Shown piece by piece: positions 15,741-25,270 of a DNA stretch of 64,000 nt. The position numbers and the translations under genes are program-made. The DNA is from Peribacillus frigoritolerans. GTDB lineage: Bacteria > Bacillota > Bacilli > Bacillales > DSM-1321. Where the stretch lies: assembly GCF_030676415.1 (NCBI RefSeq), contig NZ_JAUUTW010000010.1:82903-146902 (forward strand), in the 5' to 3' direction. The notes beneath the pieces were generated by a model that worked only from the letters and a program-made list of their open reading frames with translations, was not told the DNA's origin and searched no databases. Every line of letters begins with the position of its first letter. Position 1 is the stretch's first letter.

Positions 15741-16988
15741 TTAAGAGTCAATGTCTTCATTTTTATAATCTTTGTTCGCGTTCTTGTAAGCTTCCTTCGC
15801 CTGATCAATATCTTTGTTTTCGAGAAAGTAGGCTATCGCTGCTTGCCCGATTCCATATGTGACGGCGCCCGCCACCGCACCGGAAACGGCTAGACCAGCT
15901 CCTGGGATGAAACGGACTGCAGCCCTGACACCTTCCCTGACAAGGAGACCGATTCCAACATTGATCCCTAATGCTGCAATGAATTCACTTGCCGTTTTTA
16001 TATTGATTTCTTTATCCGCGATAAACCCAATCACCACAATCATCAAACCTTGAATGCCGGTCAAAATGGGAAAATCGGCAAAAGGAATTGGTTCTGCACC
16101 GACTAAACCTGCGATTGCCGTAAACGTTCCCACTATCGTCCGCGCGAATTTCTTCTTAACGAATTGGCTCTGCATCGCTTTGGCGGTCTTCAGCTTCGCT
16201 TCACTGGGTAAGGCCTCGATCAAGTAATCAGAAAGCAAATCAATGTTCCAACGCATATCATATTCAATATTTCCGCTTTCATCAAAATCTATATACGAAC
16301 AAATAGGAATGATGTTCAAAAGTGGTATTTCACTCTCTTTAAATCGTTTTGACATCAAAGCGATGGCTTCATCAATATTCTGTTTTTTCTTAGGGTTGGC
16401 ATCAAAAGGTACTTGTTTATAATGTGGCGGATCTAATTCATCCACTTGGGTGACCACACAGATGACGGGTACATCATAATGGTGGTTCTCTTTAACGATC
16501 TTACGCAGCTTATTCAATTCTTGTAAATCTTCTTCAATCCGTGAATCCGTTTCTTTTGCTTTAATCAAGAAAAGAAACACATCAGGCTGTTCTTCGGTTA
16601 CCGCTTTTATCAACTCACCCATGGGTGTTTCTTCTTCAAACTCTTCCGTAGGAGCTTCACTCTCACCCAGCCCGCGTGAGTCCAGCAAACGAATTTTGGG
16701 CACGGAATCATTCGGGTACCATAGCCATTTTCCCTTACCCGTTCCAGATTTAACGGAACTGACATATTGCCGTTCCTGACCAAACATCGCATTGATCAGT
16801 GACGATTTGCCGGAACCACGCCTTCCGACAAGAGCAATTCGCGGTTCCCTTGCATCTACTGTCATCGTTTTAAGCTTTAAGAGCTGGTCGAGCATTTTAT
16901 TCTTTTTCACTTGTGAAATGGGCAGCTTATCTACCTGGCCTTTAATGAAACGAAATATGCTTCCCATTTCATCGTGTTTTTCCACCAT
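15741..16988 (-). CDS. Dynamin/Era-like GTPase with C-terminal DUF697-type membrane domain
   Basis: 415 aa. P-loop GRRGSGKSS at 55-63, G3 in LLDSRGLGES, G4 as TQVDE (in place of NKxD), then a C-terminal hydrophobic region (about 275-395) with VGAEPIPFADFPILTGIQ and several Gly/Ala-rich helices, as in the DUF697/YcjF-like domain. It probably binds GTP and works at the membrane. ATG 16988 has AGGGGG 8 bases upstream. It is transcribed alone. No partner is evident; the function is unknown. Confidence 0.85.
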   Translation of the reverse strand: MVEKHDEMGSIFRFIKGQVDKLPISQVKKNKMLDQLLKLKTMTVDAREPRIALVGRRGSGKSSLINAMFGQERQYVSSVKSGTGKGKWLWYPNDSVPKIRLLDSRGLGESEAPTEEFEEETPMGELIKAVTEEQPDVFLFLIKAKETDSRIEEDLQELNKLRKIVKENHHYDVPVICVVTQVDELDPPHYKQVPFDANPKKKQNIDEAIALMSKRFKESEIPLLNIIPICSYIDFDESGNIEYDMRWNIDLLSDYLIEALPSEAKLKTAKAMQSQFVKKKFARTIVGTFTAIAGLVGAEPIPFADFPILTGIQGLMIVVIGFIADKEINIKTASEFIAALGINVGIGLLVREGVRAAVRFIPGAGLAVSGAVAGAVTYGIGQAAIAYFLENKDIDQAKEAYKNANKDYKNEDIDS

Positions 16989-17104
16989 CACTCATTCCCC
17001 CTTGTTATGAAGTGTTTTAAGGAACATTTACCCTCGAACGATTCAATTTAAGCCTGTAACTTCATTCTCCTTGCAAAATTAGGGGCTCCATTTCTTAAAT
17101 TCAT

Positions 17105-17857
17105 TTAACTCTTTTCTTTTAAGAACATTACGACACTTGCCATGTATTTTTGGATTTCCTGGACTTGAAAGGCGGCAGAATCCGCAATCTGTTTGTAATG
17201 ATGCTGTCCTTCATCGGTGATTCGTAAATACCTTTTAGTTCGTTTTTCACTTTCCCACCTGCCGACAAGAAGGCCGTTCTCTTCCATTTCATGAGATAAA
17301 TCGTATAAATAGCCGTTTGAAGCGATCCAACCGAACTGATTTTTAAGCAGATCGCCAATTTCCCCCATGTAAATGGGCTTCTTAGTGAAAGCGGCTTTTA
17401 AAGTTACATAACGGACAAGGTCCTTTACCGATATTATTTTCGAGAAATACGACCTGTATTCTTCAGGAAGCTCATTAAGGACAGGTGGGTTTTCACCAGA
17501 ACCCCTTAAATCGAACATGAAGCGATCAATGACCTTCTTAACTTCGGAAAACCGTTCCAGGAAATTTTCTTGGTACCATATGTAAAGCTCTTTGCCTTTT
17601 TCAGTAATTTGATAATAATTTCTTCCCTTATTCGTATATAATGATAGATGGTTGGATTCGACTAGCGTATTGGATATTTTACATAAATAGTCATAGCTAT
17701 GCACTTTTCCTGAGAACGTATTTTTTAGGTCCTGATGAATCGCCCTTGGATAATTCGCTTTTATTCTCAAAGAGTGAAGTAAGAAAATCGTTAAAAATTC
17801 CCGCTGGCTTAACCCAACCGTTTCAACCGTTGCAGACAGTTTCTCCCCTTTCTTCAC
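17105..17857 (-). CDS. Double PadR-like winged-helix protein
   Basis: 250 aa from GTG 17857, chosen because AAAGGGGG lies 8 bases upstream; a GTG at 17938 lacks a ribosome site. Two winged-helix segments can be seen: the N-terminal half (REFLTIFLLHSLRIKANYPRA ... GRNYYQITEKGKELYIWY) and the C-terminal half (KKPIYMGEIGDLLKNQF ... KRTKRYLRITDEGQHHYKQI). Each ends in the YxITexGxexY strand of PadR proteins. Ordinary PadR proteins have one such domain and dimerise; this one looks like a fused pseudo-dimer. Likely a DNA-binding regulator; target and ligand are unknown. Confidence 0.7.
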   Translation of the reverse strand: MKKGEKLSATVETVGLSQREFLTIFLLHSLRIKANYPRAIHQDLKNTFSGKVHSYDYLCKISNTLVESNHLSLYTNKGRNYYQITEKGKELYIWYQENFLERFSEVKKVIDRFMFDLRGSGENPPVLNELPEEYRSYFSKIISVKDLVRYVTLKAAFTKKPIYMGEIGDLLKNQFGWIASNGYLYDLSHEMEENGLLVGRWESEKRTKRYLRITDEGQHHYKQIADSAAFQVQEIQKYMASVVMFLKEKS

Positions 17858-18056
17858 TGTCAAAACCCCCTTTATGTACTGTTTATATAACATATTATTA
17901 ATAATTTCTTCCTTCCCCTTATTATCCTGTGCTGCCACATAATAGTAAAGTTTTTAATGCCTAAATGCCTAGTACTAATTTTTCGAATTGAATCTATTGT
18001 GGGACTGGTGAATCCAGAATATTCTGTCGAGGTTTATCTTGAAATAGTTTAAAATA

Positions 18057-18094
18057 AAAGAAGAAACGGCCCATGATAAGGCCGTTTCTTCTTT
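18057..18094. terminator. Bidirectional terminator after map
   Basis: 15-bp perfect stem (AAAGAAGAAACGGCC with its complement), 8-base loop, T-run on both strands; 5 bases beyond the map stop codon. Confidence 0.9.
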
Positions 18095-18098
18095 TTGT

Positions 18099-18845
18099 TT
18101 ACTGTTCCGTTAAAATGATCGGATCTTCTTTTGTTATGACGAGGGTATGTTCATATTGGGCGGAAAGCTTTCCATCTGCCGTTCTCGCCGTCCAGCCGTC
18201 TTGGTCCATTTTCATATGCCATGTTCCTGCATTCAACATTGGCTCGATCGTGATGACCATACCCTCTTTTAGACGGGCACCTTTACCTGGCTTACCATAA
18301 TGCAGGACGGTTGGGTCCTCGTGCATGGTTTTACCGATTCCGTGTCCTGTAAAATCGCGAACAACAGAAAACTTTTCACCTTCTGCATATGACTGGATTG
18401 CATGCCCGATGTCCCCAAGACGATTTCCTGCCCTTGCAACTTCGATGCCTCTATATAAAGCATTCTTGGTTACATCCATTAAACGTTGAGCTTCATCGGA
18501 AACTTCACCGACTGCGTATGTCCAAGCTGAATCCGCCAAACCGCCGTTAAGGTTCACCACCATATCAATCGTAACGATGTCTCCCTCTTTCAGGGCTATC
18601 TTTTGCGGAAAGCCGTGACATATTACATCATTCACGGATGCACACGTTGCATATTTGTAGCCATTATAGCCCTTTTGTTCAGGTGTAGCACCATGCTCTG
18701 CCAAGTACTTATCGACAAATTCTTCGATTTCCCAAGTCGTGATGCCCGGTTTTATCATTTTTGCGATTTCTCTATGCGTCGCAGCAAGAAGTTTGCCCGC
18801 TTCATGCATCAAATTTATTTCTCGTTCACTTTTAATGGTTATCAT
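18099..18845 (-). CDS. map: Methionine aminopeptidase, type I (MapB/YflG-like)
   Basis: 248 aa. It removes the initiator methionine from nascent proteins using a two-metal site. Metal ligands are recognisable in IDMVVNLNGGLADSAWT (two Asp), TMHEDP (His), ITIEPM (Glu) and QYEHTLVI (Glu), and the substrate-binding His in GHGIGKT. ATG 18845 (MITIKSE) has GAGG 7 bases upstream. It is a stand-alone gene rather than the ribosomal-operon copy, like B. subtilis yflG/mapB, so the cell probably has a second one. Confidence 0.95.
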   Translation of the reverse strand: MITIKSEREINLMHEAGKLLAATHREIAKMIKPGITTWEIEEFVDKYLAEHGATPEQKGYNGYKYATCASVNDVICHGFPQKIALKEGDIVTIDMVVNLNGGLADSAWTYAVGEVSDEAQRLMDVTKNALYRGIEVARAGNRLGDIGHAIQSYAEGEKFSVVRDFTGHGIGKTMHEDPTVLHYGKPGKGARLKEGMVITIEPMLNAGTWHMKMDQDGWTARTADGKLSAQYEHTLVITKEDPIILTEQ

Positions 18846-18929
18846 GTAAAATCCTCTTTCGTTTTTAAACTTTTCTGATTGAGACTCCCTATTTATCATA
18901 TGCCTTTTTTTATATAAAAAGCAACCAAA

Positions 18930-18952
18930 AACCCGGTAAAAATCACCGGGTT
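18930..18952 (-). terminator. Terminator after cdaS
   Basis: AACCCGGT / ACCGGGTT stem with a 7-base loop; minus-strand T-run follows. It lies about 180 bases beyond the cdaS stop; the sequence between shows nothing else. Confidence 0.75.
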
Positions 18953-19134
18953 CATTAATTCATGACCTGTTCTGTATCTGTAATTCTGAGAAAAATAAGC
19001 TTTTGAATTACAAAATTGATAAAAATGGAAGCTAACTTTTACGTTTTCCTTTAAAAATTGCTCAATGATGATTTTTCCAGGGGGAATTACCTACAACATT
19101 ATTATCACCATGTGATTTAATTGTCTCAAAAATT

Positions 19135-19761
19135 CTATATAGGCCCATGAGTATTAATTGGGTATAGATTCCCATTTAACGCAAATGAAACTCTTCCTGT
19201 TTCCTCTGATACTACCAATACAAGGGCATCACTTCGTTCAGATAAACCTAATGCAGAGCGGTGGCGTGTTCCAAGTTTTTTTCCCCCTGTTGATCTGTCT
19301 GAAAGCGGGAGGACATTTGCTGCGGAAACAATCTGATTTTGACTGACTAAAACGGCACCATCATGCAGTGGATTTCCAGGGAAAAAAATTGATTCCAATA
19401 AAGAATGGGTTAACTCCGCTCCTATTGAAATACCGGGTTGAATCAATGAATCAAGAGAATCTCCCCGTTGAATCACAATCAACCCGCCATGTCTCAAATT
19501 CGACAAATTTTGTACACAAATTGATAATTCTGGATATTTGTCTGTAAACGGTGACAAATAACAGTTTAAATAAAATGTTGCTGCTTTCATATCGATGTAT
19601 ATAAATTTATCCTTTATTTTCTCGAAATTTCCAAGAAGACAATAATTTTCATCACCCATTGCATCTAAGTTATCCTGTAATGCCGATATTACTTGGCGTA
19701 AATCCTCTTTTAACATTTGTTTCATTGGTGAAAAATCACAATGGCCATTATTCACAGGCAT
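19135..19761 (-). CDS. cdaS: Diadenylate cyclase CdaS (sporulation type)
   Basis: 208 aa, the size of B. subtilis CdaS. It makes cyclic di-AMP from two ATP. The DAC catalytic motifs DGA (134-136, PLHDGAVLV) and RHR (166-168, GTRHRSALG) are intact. The first about 50 residues are the two-helix YojJ-type extension that restrains CdaS activity; there is no membrane segment (unlike CdaA) and no DNA-binding tail (unlike DisA). GGGAGG leaves 3 bases to ATG 19761 but 9 to GTG 19755, so the true start may be two codons later. Forespore expression is known for CdaS; I saw no clear sigma-G promoter. Confidence 0.9.
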   Translation of the reverse strand: MPVNNGHCDFSPMKQMLKEDLRQVISALQDNLDAMGDENYCLLGNFEKIKDKFIYIDMKAATFYLNCYLSPFTDKYPELSICVQNLSNLRHGGLIVIQRGDSLDSLIQPGISIGAELTHSLLESIFFPGNPLHDGAVLVSQNQIVSAANVLPLSDRSTGGKKLGTRHRSALGLSERSDALVLVVSEETGRVSFALNGNLYPINTHGPI

Positions 19762-20023
19762 GCACCTCCCTTTTATTATTTCACTCTCTTTTTTTCAATA
19801 TTGGCTTCTAAAAGACCACTCTTATTTTCCCTAGTTTTATTTATGCCTTGTTAAATTTATAATTATGAATGTACTTAAAGTTTGTCTTCACGATAATTAA
19901 TTATTCATCTTTACTATCAATTCAGTAATGACTTTACATTTTTTTATGTCATATGGACAAGGTAAGAGAATAGATATATTAATGACCTGTTGAAAGATAT
20001 CCTATAATAAGAGGTGGTATTAG

Positions 20024-20344
20024 GTGCCTAATGTAACAGTATTTGACCAAGGAACGTTTGAAGTTGAAATGGGAAAAAAATTAGTATTAGCATTGGAAGA
20101 TAGCGGTATAAACATTCTCCACCGATGCGGCGGGAAGGCTAAATGTACAACTTGCAGAGTTGAAATATTGGCAGGAGATTTTTTGGAGGTCACACATAAA
20201 GAAAAAGAGATCTTTGAGGAAAAAGGAATGGAAGATCATTTGCGTTTATCTTGTCAAATTTACGTGAATGGAGACATAACCATTCGGCCGATCAAGACGG
20301 TAGAAAACTCTGGAATTCCTGCTGGGCCAAGGCCTGCTGACTGA
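20024..20344 (+). CDS. Plant-type [2Fe-2S] ferredoxin
   Basis: 106 aa. C35, C41, C44 and C77 (CGGKAKCTTC ... LSCQIY) form the CX5CX2C...C cluster-binding pattern of beta-grasp ferredoxins. It is a cytoplasmic electron carrier; the partner is unknown. Start is GTG 20024, with GAGGTGG just upstream. It is monocistronic and divergent from cdaS, and ends at a strong terminator. Confidence 0.9.
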   Translation: MPNVTVFDQGTFEVEMGKKLVLALEDSGINILHRCGGKAKCTTCRVEILAGDFLEVTHKEKEIFEEKGMEDHLRLSCQIYVNGDITIRPIKTVENSGIPAGPRPAD

Positions 20345-20373
20345 ATAGTTTCATAAGTGTCTCAGTTTAATCA

Positions 20374-20405
20374 AAAAACATCAAAACAATTGTTTTGATG
20401 TTTTT
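20374..20405. terminator. Bidirectional terminator
   Basis: AAAAAACATCAAAACA pairs with its exact complement with practically no loop; it serves the ferredoxin gene and the converging VOC gene. Confidence 0.88.
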
Positions 20406-20424
20406 TAATCTTTAGCCAAAGGAA

Positions 20425-20805
20425 TTATTTCTTTTCCATGACCGCAAAGTAATTCTCTTCATTATCAGCAAAATTGAAGACTCTTCCAGATGGCATATTT
20501 ACAAGCTCCCCCACTTTGATATTCTTCTCTGAAAAGTCTTTATATAATTCATCAAGATTATCCGAGTAAAACATTAACGAAGGTGTATTAAGATTTAATT
20601 CAGGCTGCATTTTAGCAATGAATTCCTTATTATGCAGGATGATACTCGTTTCTGCTTCCTTTGTTGGGGCTATTTCAATCCATCTTAGCCCTTGGCCATT
20701 ATCTTCTTCAGAAATTACGCTAAAACCGAATTTTTCCGTCCAAAATTTCAATGACTCGTCTTGGTTATTTACATATAACATAATTTGACCGACTTTATTA
20801 ATCAT
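20425..20805 (-). CDS. VOC (glyoxalase/bleomycin-resistance) family protein
   Basis: 126 aa, one pair of beta-alpha-beta-beta-beta units. N-terminal VGQIMLYVNNQDESLKFWTEKFGF and the C-terminal VFNFADNEENYFAVME are classic VOC strands, with a final Glu-type metal position. It could be an isomerase, dioxygenase-like enzyme or a drug-binding protein; the substrate is unknown. Confidence 0.82.
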   Translation of the reverse strand: MINKVGQIMLYVNNQDESLKFWTEKFGFSVISEEDNGQGLRWIEIAPTKEAETSIILHNKEFIAKMQPELNLNTPSLMFYSDNLDELYKDFSEKNIKVGELVNMPSGRVFNFADNEENYFAVMEKK

Positions 20806-20992
20806 TTGCTTCTCTCCCTTTCTGCTGGTTCCGTTATTATTTGAATCATTTATGTATAAGCATCATGTTGGTTGGAAATATATAACTGATTAAATCGTAT
20901 TATAAATGAAAGATTTAATCAATATTTACCAAAATTGAATTTTCAGGGAAGTTTTTGGACCTGCACAATTGCTTAAGAAAAGCAGTTATCTC

Positions 20993-21470
20993 TTACGAAT
21001 TTTGCTTAATTATTTCTTCTACATAATCCAAGAAATCTGTATGTGTCGAATTCCCATCCAGATATTGTGCGACCACAGTTAATGGTATGATAACTCTATC
21101 TCTCTTTTTGGAGTAAAGAACCGTCTCTGATTTAATGCCCCTATGCACCCCATCAAGTGTAGAAGAAAAATGATATACAGAATCATATTCATACCATTTA
21201 TAATCTAGATTTATATGCCTTCTTATAACTTCAGTAATATAAGAACCTATCCTATTCACAAAATTATCAAAATGCTGCTTTAAAAGTTCACTGTCCATTT
21301 GAGTAGTACTTAATCTTTTCGTATAAGCATCTATATAGCGAATGCTTTCAATAGTGAAATCTAAATTTCTCTTTGTTAGGTTCTCTTGATCCCAAGTATC
21401 TTTTGATTAATTTCGCAATGCCTTTTAAATCATTTTTTATTAATTTTGTTCTATTTAAGGAACCGAACAT
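20993..21470 (-). pseudogene. Hypothetical protein gene split by a one-base frameshift
   Basis: The conserved-looking C-terminal part (from ATG 21298, 101 aa) continues in frame upstream without a start. A second frame begins at ATG 21470 with a good ribosome site (AAAGGGGAAATGTCAT) and reads MFGSLNRTKLIKNDLKGIA before stopping. Removing one A from the minus-strand run CAAAAG (plus 21400-21405) joins them into one protein of about 158 aa reading ...KLIKDTWDQENLTKRN. I do not recognise the family. It is either a recent pseudogene or a sequencing error; the shorter frame alone has no ribosome site. Confidence 0.7.
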
Positions 21471-21623
21471 ATGACATTTCCCCTTTATTAATTATCTAAG
21501 TGTTAATTATAAGTCTACATCGGTAGATAAAAAAAGCTATGCAATCTTTATATACAGAAATTTGCAGGACTTTTAGATTTTTCACAGAACTTCTATACAG
21601 AGTATTTCTCAAAGGAGAGTGAA

Positions 21624-22091
21624 ATGGTGGTTCTATCAAAAGAGGGTTTGTTAAATATATTGGAAGGCAACAGGAGCTTGACGTTGCGGGTGGTTGAAGC
21701 TTTCCCTGAAGAGGATTTGTTTCATTATACACCGGTCGGGAAGCTTCGCCCTTTCGCAGAGATGGTTAAAGAAATCATGAACATTGAGATTGGATATATG
21801 CGTGGAATTGCACTTGGTGTTTGGGAGTATCCAGATTCGTTTGCTGGAATTTCTACAAAAGAGGAACTAGTATCTGCATGCGAAGCAGTAAGGGATGATA
21901 CTAGGAAACTGTGGGAGGAAATGACCGAGGAAAGACTTGGAGTGGTTGAAAAGGATCCTTTTTTCGGTCCCTCACAAAGCCACTTTGATAGACTTCAATA
22001 TGCTTTGGAAAATGAGATCCATCATAGGGGACAGGGTTATATCTATCTTAGAGCGCTCGGAATTGAACCACCGGAATTTTTCGTCAGGTAA
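21624..22091 (+). CDS. DinB-family protein
   Basis: 155 aa four-helix-bundle protein of the DinB/YfiT superfamily. The C-terminal metal motif NEIHHRGQGYIYLRALG is clear; the first helix contains EEDLFHYTP, and the usual first His helix reads KEIMNIEIGYMRG without a His. Some members are thiol-dependent transferases, most are uncharacterised. ATG 21624 has AAAGGAG just upstream. It is followed 55 bases later by a VOC gene on the same strand. Confidence 0.85.
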   Translation: MVVLSKEGLLNILEGNRSLTLRVVEAFPEEDLFHYTPVGKLRPFAEMVKEIMNIEIGYMRGIALGVWEYPDSFAGISTKEELVSACEAVRDDTRKLWEEMTEERLGVVEKDPFFGPSQSHFDRLQYALENEIHHRGQGYIYLRALGIEPPEFFVR

Positions 22092-22146
22092 TCATGCCAT
22101 ATGTATTAAACTTGGAGCCATGAATAAAAAAATAGGAGTGAGACAA

Positions 22147-22560
22147 ATGTCAGTTGATGCATACCTTAATTTTAATGGGAATTGTCGAGAAGCAGTAGAG
22201 TTCTACGCAGAGGTTTTTGGGGAGGAACAACCAAATATCATGACCTTCGGGGAAACACCGCCTAATCCGGAATTTACCCTTCCAGAAGAAGCGAAAGATT
22301 TAGTCATGCATACAAGGCTAACTATTAATGGAAGCAATATCATGTTTTCAGATACTTTCCCTGGTATGCCTTTTGTAGAAGGAAACAATATCAGCCTGGC
22401 ATATGTCGGTAATGATTTGGATGATATTAAATCGATCTTTAACAAACTAAGTGAAGGCGGCACGGTTGGTCTAGAGCTACAAGAAACATTCTGGAGTAAA
22501 ATGTACGGTCAGTTAACCGATAAATTCGGAATCCAATGGCAATTTAACTTCGAGAGCTGA
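22147..22560 (+). CDS. PhnB-like VOC family protein
   Basis: 137 aa from ATG 22147 (AGGAG 8 bases upstream), reading MSVDAYLNFNGNCREAVEFY, the standard PhnB-type start, with CREAVEFYAEVFGEE and the closing FWSKMYGQLTDKFGIQWQF. The fold is that of glyoxalase-like enzymes; a function is not known. It is probably co-transcribed with the DinB gene and ends at a 19-bp stem terminator. Confidence 0.85.
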   Translation: MSVDAYLNFNGNCREAVEFYAEVFGEEQPNIMTFGETPPNPEFTLPEEAKDLVMHTRLTINGSNIMFSDTFPGMPFVEGNNISLAYVGNDLDDIKSIFNKLSEGGTVGLELQETFWSKMYGQLTDKFGIQWQFNFES

Positions 22561-22571
22561 GAAAGAAACTG

Positions 22572-22611
22572 GGATATAGAAACTTTTCACTGGTGAAAAG
22601 TTTCTATATCC
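22572..22611. terminator. Strong terminator after the PhnB-like gene
   Basis: 19-bp perfect stem (core ATAGAAACTTTTCAC) with a 2-base loop and a T-rich tail, 11 bases beyond the stop. The 330 bases to the next gene hold nothing recognised. Confidence 0.88.
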
Positions 22612-22940
22612 TTTTGTATTTCTTTCACCCATGAGGCAAAGATATTGTAACTAGCATAGGGAAATAATTTTTCGTTAACCCTTAGAGATGGGGCTCTATA
22701 TAGGTCATTAAAATTAAGGGGTTAAATGATGGGTTAATAAAAATGAATACACAAAACGACCTATGAATTCACCCTAATCCTTACAAAATTTTCTTGGTTC
22801 ATGATAAATGGTTTATAGTAGCAGGTTCATTCTAGATATTTAATCTAATTGAAAAATCGGCATTTTCCTGATACACCCAATAGCAGAAGGGTTATAGTTA
22901 TCAAAAACTTGCTAAATATGTAAATCGAAAAGGAGAAATA

Positions 22941-23441
22941 ATGAAAAACAAAATTCAAAAAATCACAACCAACTTGTGGTTCGATACACAAGCTGAAGAG
23001 TCGGCGAAGTTCTACACTTCCATCTTCAAAAATTCTAAGATAGGAAGGATTACTCGGTATGGAAATGAAGGAAATCAAATCCACGGGATGCCAGAGGGAT
23101 CAGTAATGACCGTGGAATTTGAACTGGAAGGACAAGCATTCGTAGCATTAAATGGCGGTCCGCAATATAAATTTACCGAGGCAATATCATTTATCATCAA
23201 TTGCGAGGATCAAGAAGATGTGGATTATTATTGGGAAAAACTCTCCAAAGGCGGAGACGAAAAGGCGCAAGTTTGCGGTTGGCTGAAAGATCGATTTGGT
23301 GTGTCATGGCAAATAGTCCCTGCTAATCTAACCGAGATGGTAAACGACTCCAATCCTGAAAAATCGGAAAGAGTTATGAAAGCGCTGCTCCAAATGAAGA
23401 AAATCGACATTAAAACTTTAAAGCAGGCGTATATAGGGTAG
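22941..23441 (+). CDS. PhnB-like VOC family protein
   Basis: 166 aa. KITTNLWFDTQAEESAKFY at the N-terminus and CGWLKDRFGVSWQIVP near the end mark the PhnB/3-demethylubiquinone-methyltransferase-like VOC subgroup. The C-terminal tail SERVMKALLQMKKIDIKTL is typical of the longer members. AAAGGAG lies 6-7 bases before ATG 22941. It is the third VOC protein within 3 kb. Function unknown. Confidence 0.87.
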   Translation: MKNKIQKITTNLWFDTQAEESAKFYTSIFKNSKIGRITRYGNEGNQIHGMPEGSVMTVEFELEGQAFVALNGGPQYKFTEAISFIINCEDQEDVDYYWEKLSKGGDEKAQVCGWLKDRFGVSWQIVPANLTEMVNDSNPEKSERVMKALLQMKKIDIKTLKQAYIG

Positions 23442-23601
23442 GTTCCAAGAAACAATTATCTTGTAAGTTGTGTTTATTCCAGAGAAGTGTACGATTTTGA
23501 AGTAACCTAAAGCTTAGTTACTCGGTACTGCAGGTGTGAAATTAGGTTTTGATATTTACATTTCCTTAAAGTTGTAAGTCCGCATTTTCCTGGCGATACC
23601 C

Positions 23602-25183
23602 CATCGCCATCAAGCTAAGCACGCAAGAGATAATATAAAAGTGTGTGCTATGGTAACACTAAAAATACGCATGACAAAAAAAACCATCGGTTTTTCAAAA
23701 AAATATTAGGCAGCTTTAAGTTTTTGTGACGTACAATCATACACCATACCTAAGATATCAAAGACCGTTTTATAACGATGACATTTCCGTCCGTTTTTCT
23801 CCAAAAGGTGAAACAGACGTAGAAAAATTTTTGATAATTCTTTGGCGTCCTTTTGTAATCCTTGATAAAACAATAAATAATAGTCTTTTATCATATAGAT
23901 GGCTTTATATTCACTTAACTCCTTCTTTTTCTTATCTAAAAGTAACTGACGCATTCTAAACATCGTAGATGAACAGAGTAAAATGCTAATAAGTTGCCCA
24001 TACAAGTGACACTCTAAGCGTTCCCTCTTAATCTCTTTGCACTTGTCAATTTGAAAGAAAGATTTCCATGTCTTAAATAGAATTTCAATCTGCCAACGTA
24101 ACGAATACAGTTCATGAATATGTTCCGTTGGAACGTCTTCTAAAGAAAGATTTGTAATATATACGTTCATTCCACTTAATCGTTTGCTTCAGTCTTTATA
24201 GGTAATGCCCTTCTTCTTTTCTTTTTTTGCTTGTTCTTTCAATCTTTCTCTGTTTGTACCTCAGTTAATCGATGAATAATCACTCGGGCGGGTAGTTTTT
24301 GATACAGCCCAATGTATGCTTCTGAAATTTCAAGTGTTTGACCAGGTCGTAATTATTCATAAGCTCTTCCGTGTCTAACTGAATAAAGAGAGTACCTTTC
24401 TTCACAGTCCCATTCCGAAAAAACTCTGGTTCATCATTCTTACGATATATACGAGAATTCAACTTCAAACGTGTAAGTTGTGTAAGTCGAAATACCCTAA
24501 ATCCCTTATGTATAAGTCTTCGGTTGAATGGTTAGTAGACTTGTGGAACCGAAGGTTTTATCATTTTCTCTCCCTTCTCCTACATAAATGTGGAGGAACT
24601 TCCCACTCAATAAGTCATATTCAAGTTGGATTTTAACACCTGCGGTATGGCTACTTCCGCCAGAACCTTGATAATGTGAAGCAAACTTATCTGGAAGTTG
24701 AAATGTTGTAGAATCTAGGATCCGATACGTTTAAAAGTCGTGGAGTATGGATGAAGTATTTCTTGTGTTGAATGAATTCTTTGCGTTAGAAGATTAGCTA
24801 AAACTTGTAGAAGAAACTGTACGGCTGAACCACTAAATCGTTGATTAAGCCCTTCAGGGCTCATGAGGACACCTGTAGATGCTTCGAGACGGCTACACAA
24901 TTGTGTGAGTGGTGTACTCGCGACCTGTTGACTAAGCCATACACATAAAGCAATTAATTCTTGTGCTTGATATTAACTTGTACGTTGAACAAAACCAACT
25001 TCTTTAGCTAATTGTTGTAGAGAAGATGGAGATAAGTAGTTTTGAAGTTCTTGAGAAAAGAGATTCATTTCGTTTGAAACAGAAAAACTCATAGAAATCG
25101 CCATCCTTCCTGTATTTTTCCACAAAAAAAATAGCGTTTTTTTCGTTATGATGATACAAATTCACCTTAGCTTGATGGGCATG
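23602..25183 (-). mobile_element. Decayed IS231-like (IS4 family) insertion sequence with terminal repeats
   Basis: 1582 bp. Left end CATCGCCATCAAGCTAAG (23602-23619); right end, read inward on the minus strand, CATGCCCATCAAGCTAAG (25166-25183): 16 of 18 identical and close to the CATGCCCATCAACTTAAG end known for IS231. Flanks are TGGCGATACCC (23591-23601) and TGGAGATACCC (25184-25194), a target duplication with one mismatch. The only gene inside is a broken transposase, so the element is immobile on its own. Confidence 0.9.
23706..25092 (-). pseudogene. IS231-type transposase, multiply broken
   Basis: Starting at ATG 25092, pieces of one IS4/IS231 transposase can be read in order in shifting frames: MSFSVSNEMNLFSQELQNYL, an in-frame stop after VQRTS, then [55 protein letters not shown] and the final intact block 23706-24170. 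This last block holds the YREK signature [16 protein letters not shown] with the catalytic Glu. At least one nonsense codon and several frameshifts separate the pieces, so it is inactive. Confidence 0.92.
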
Positions 25184-25270
25184 TGGAGATACCCCTATTA
25201 GAAAAGAAAGAATTTCTAAAGTATAATGGTATAGATGATAGAGATTGTTTTTAAGGGAGAAATATAAACG

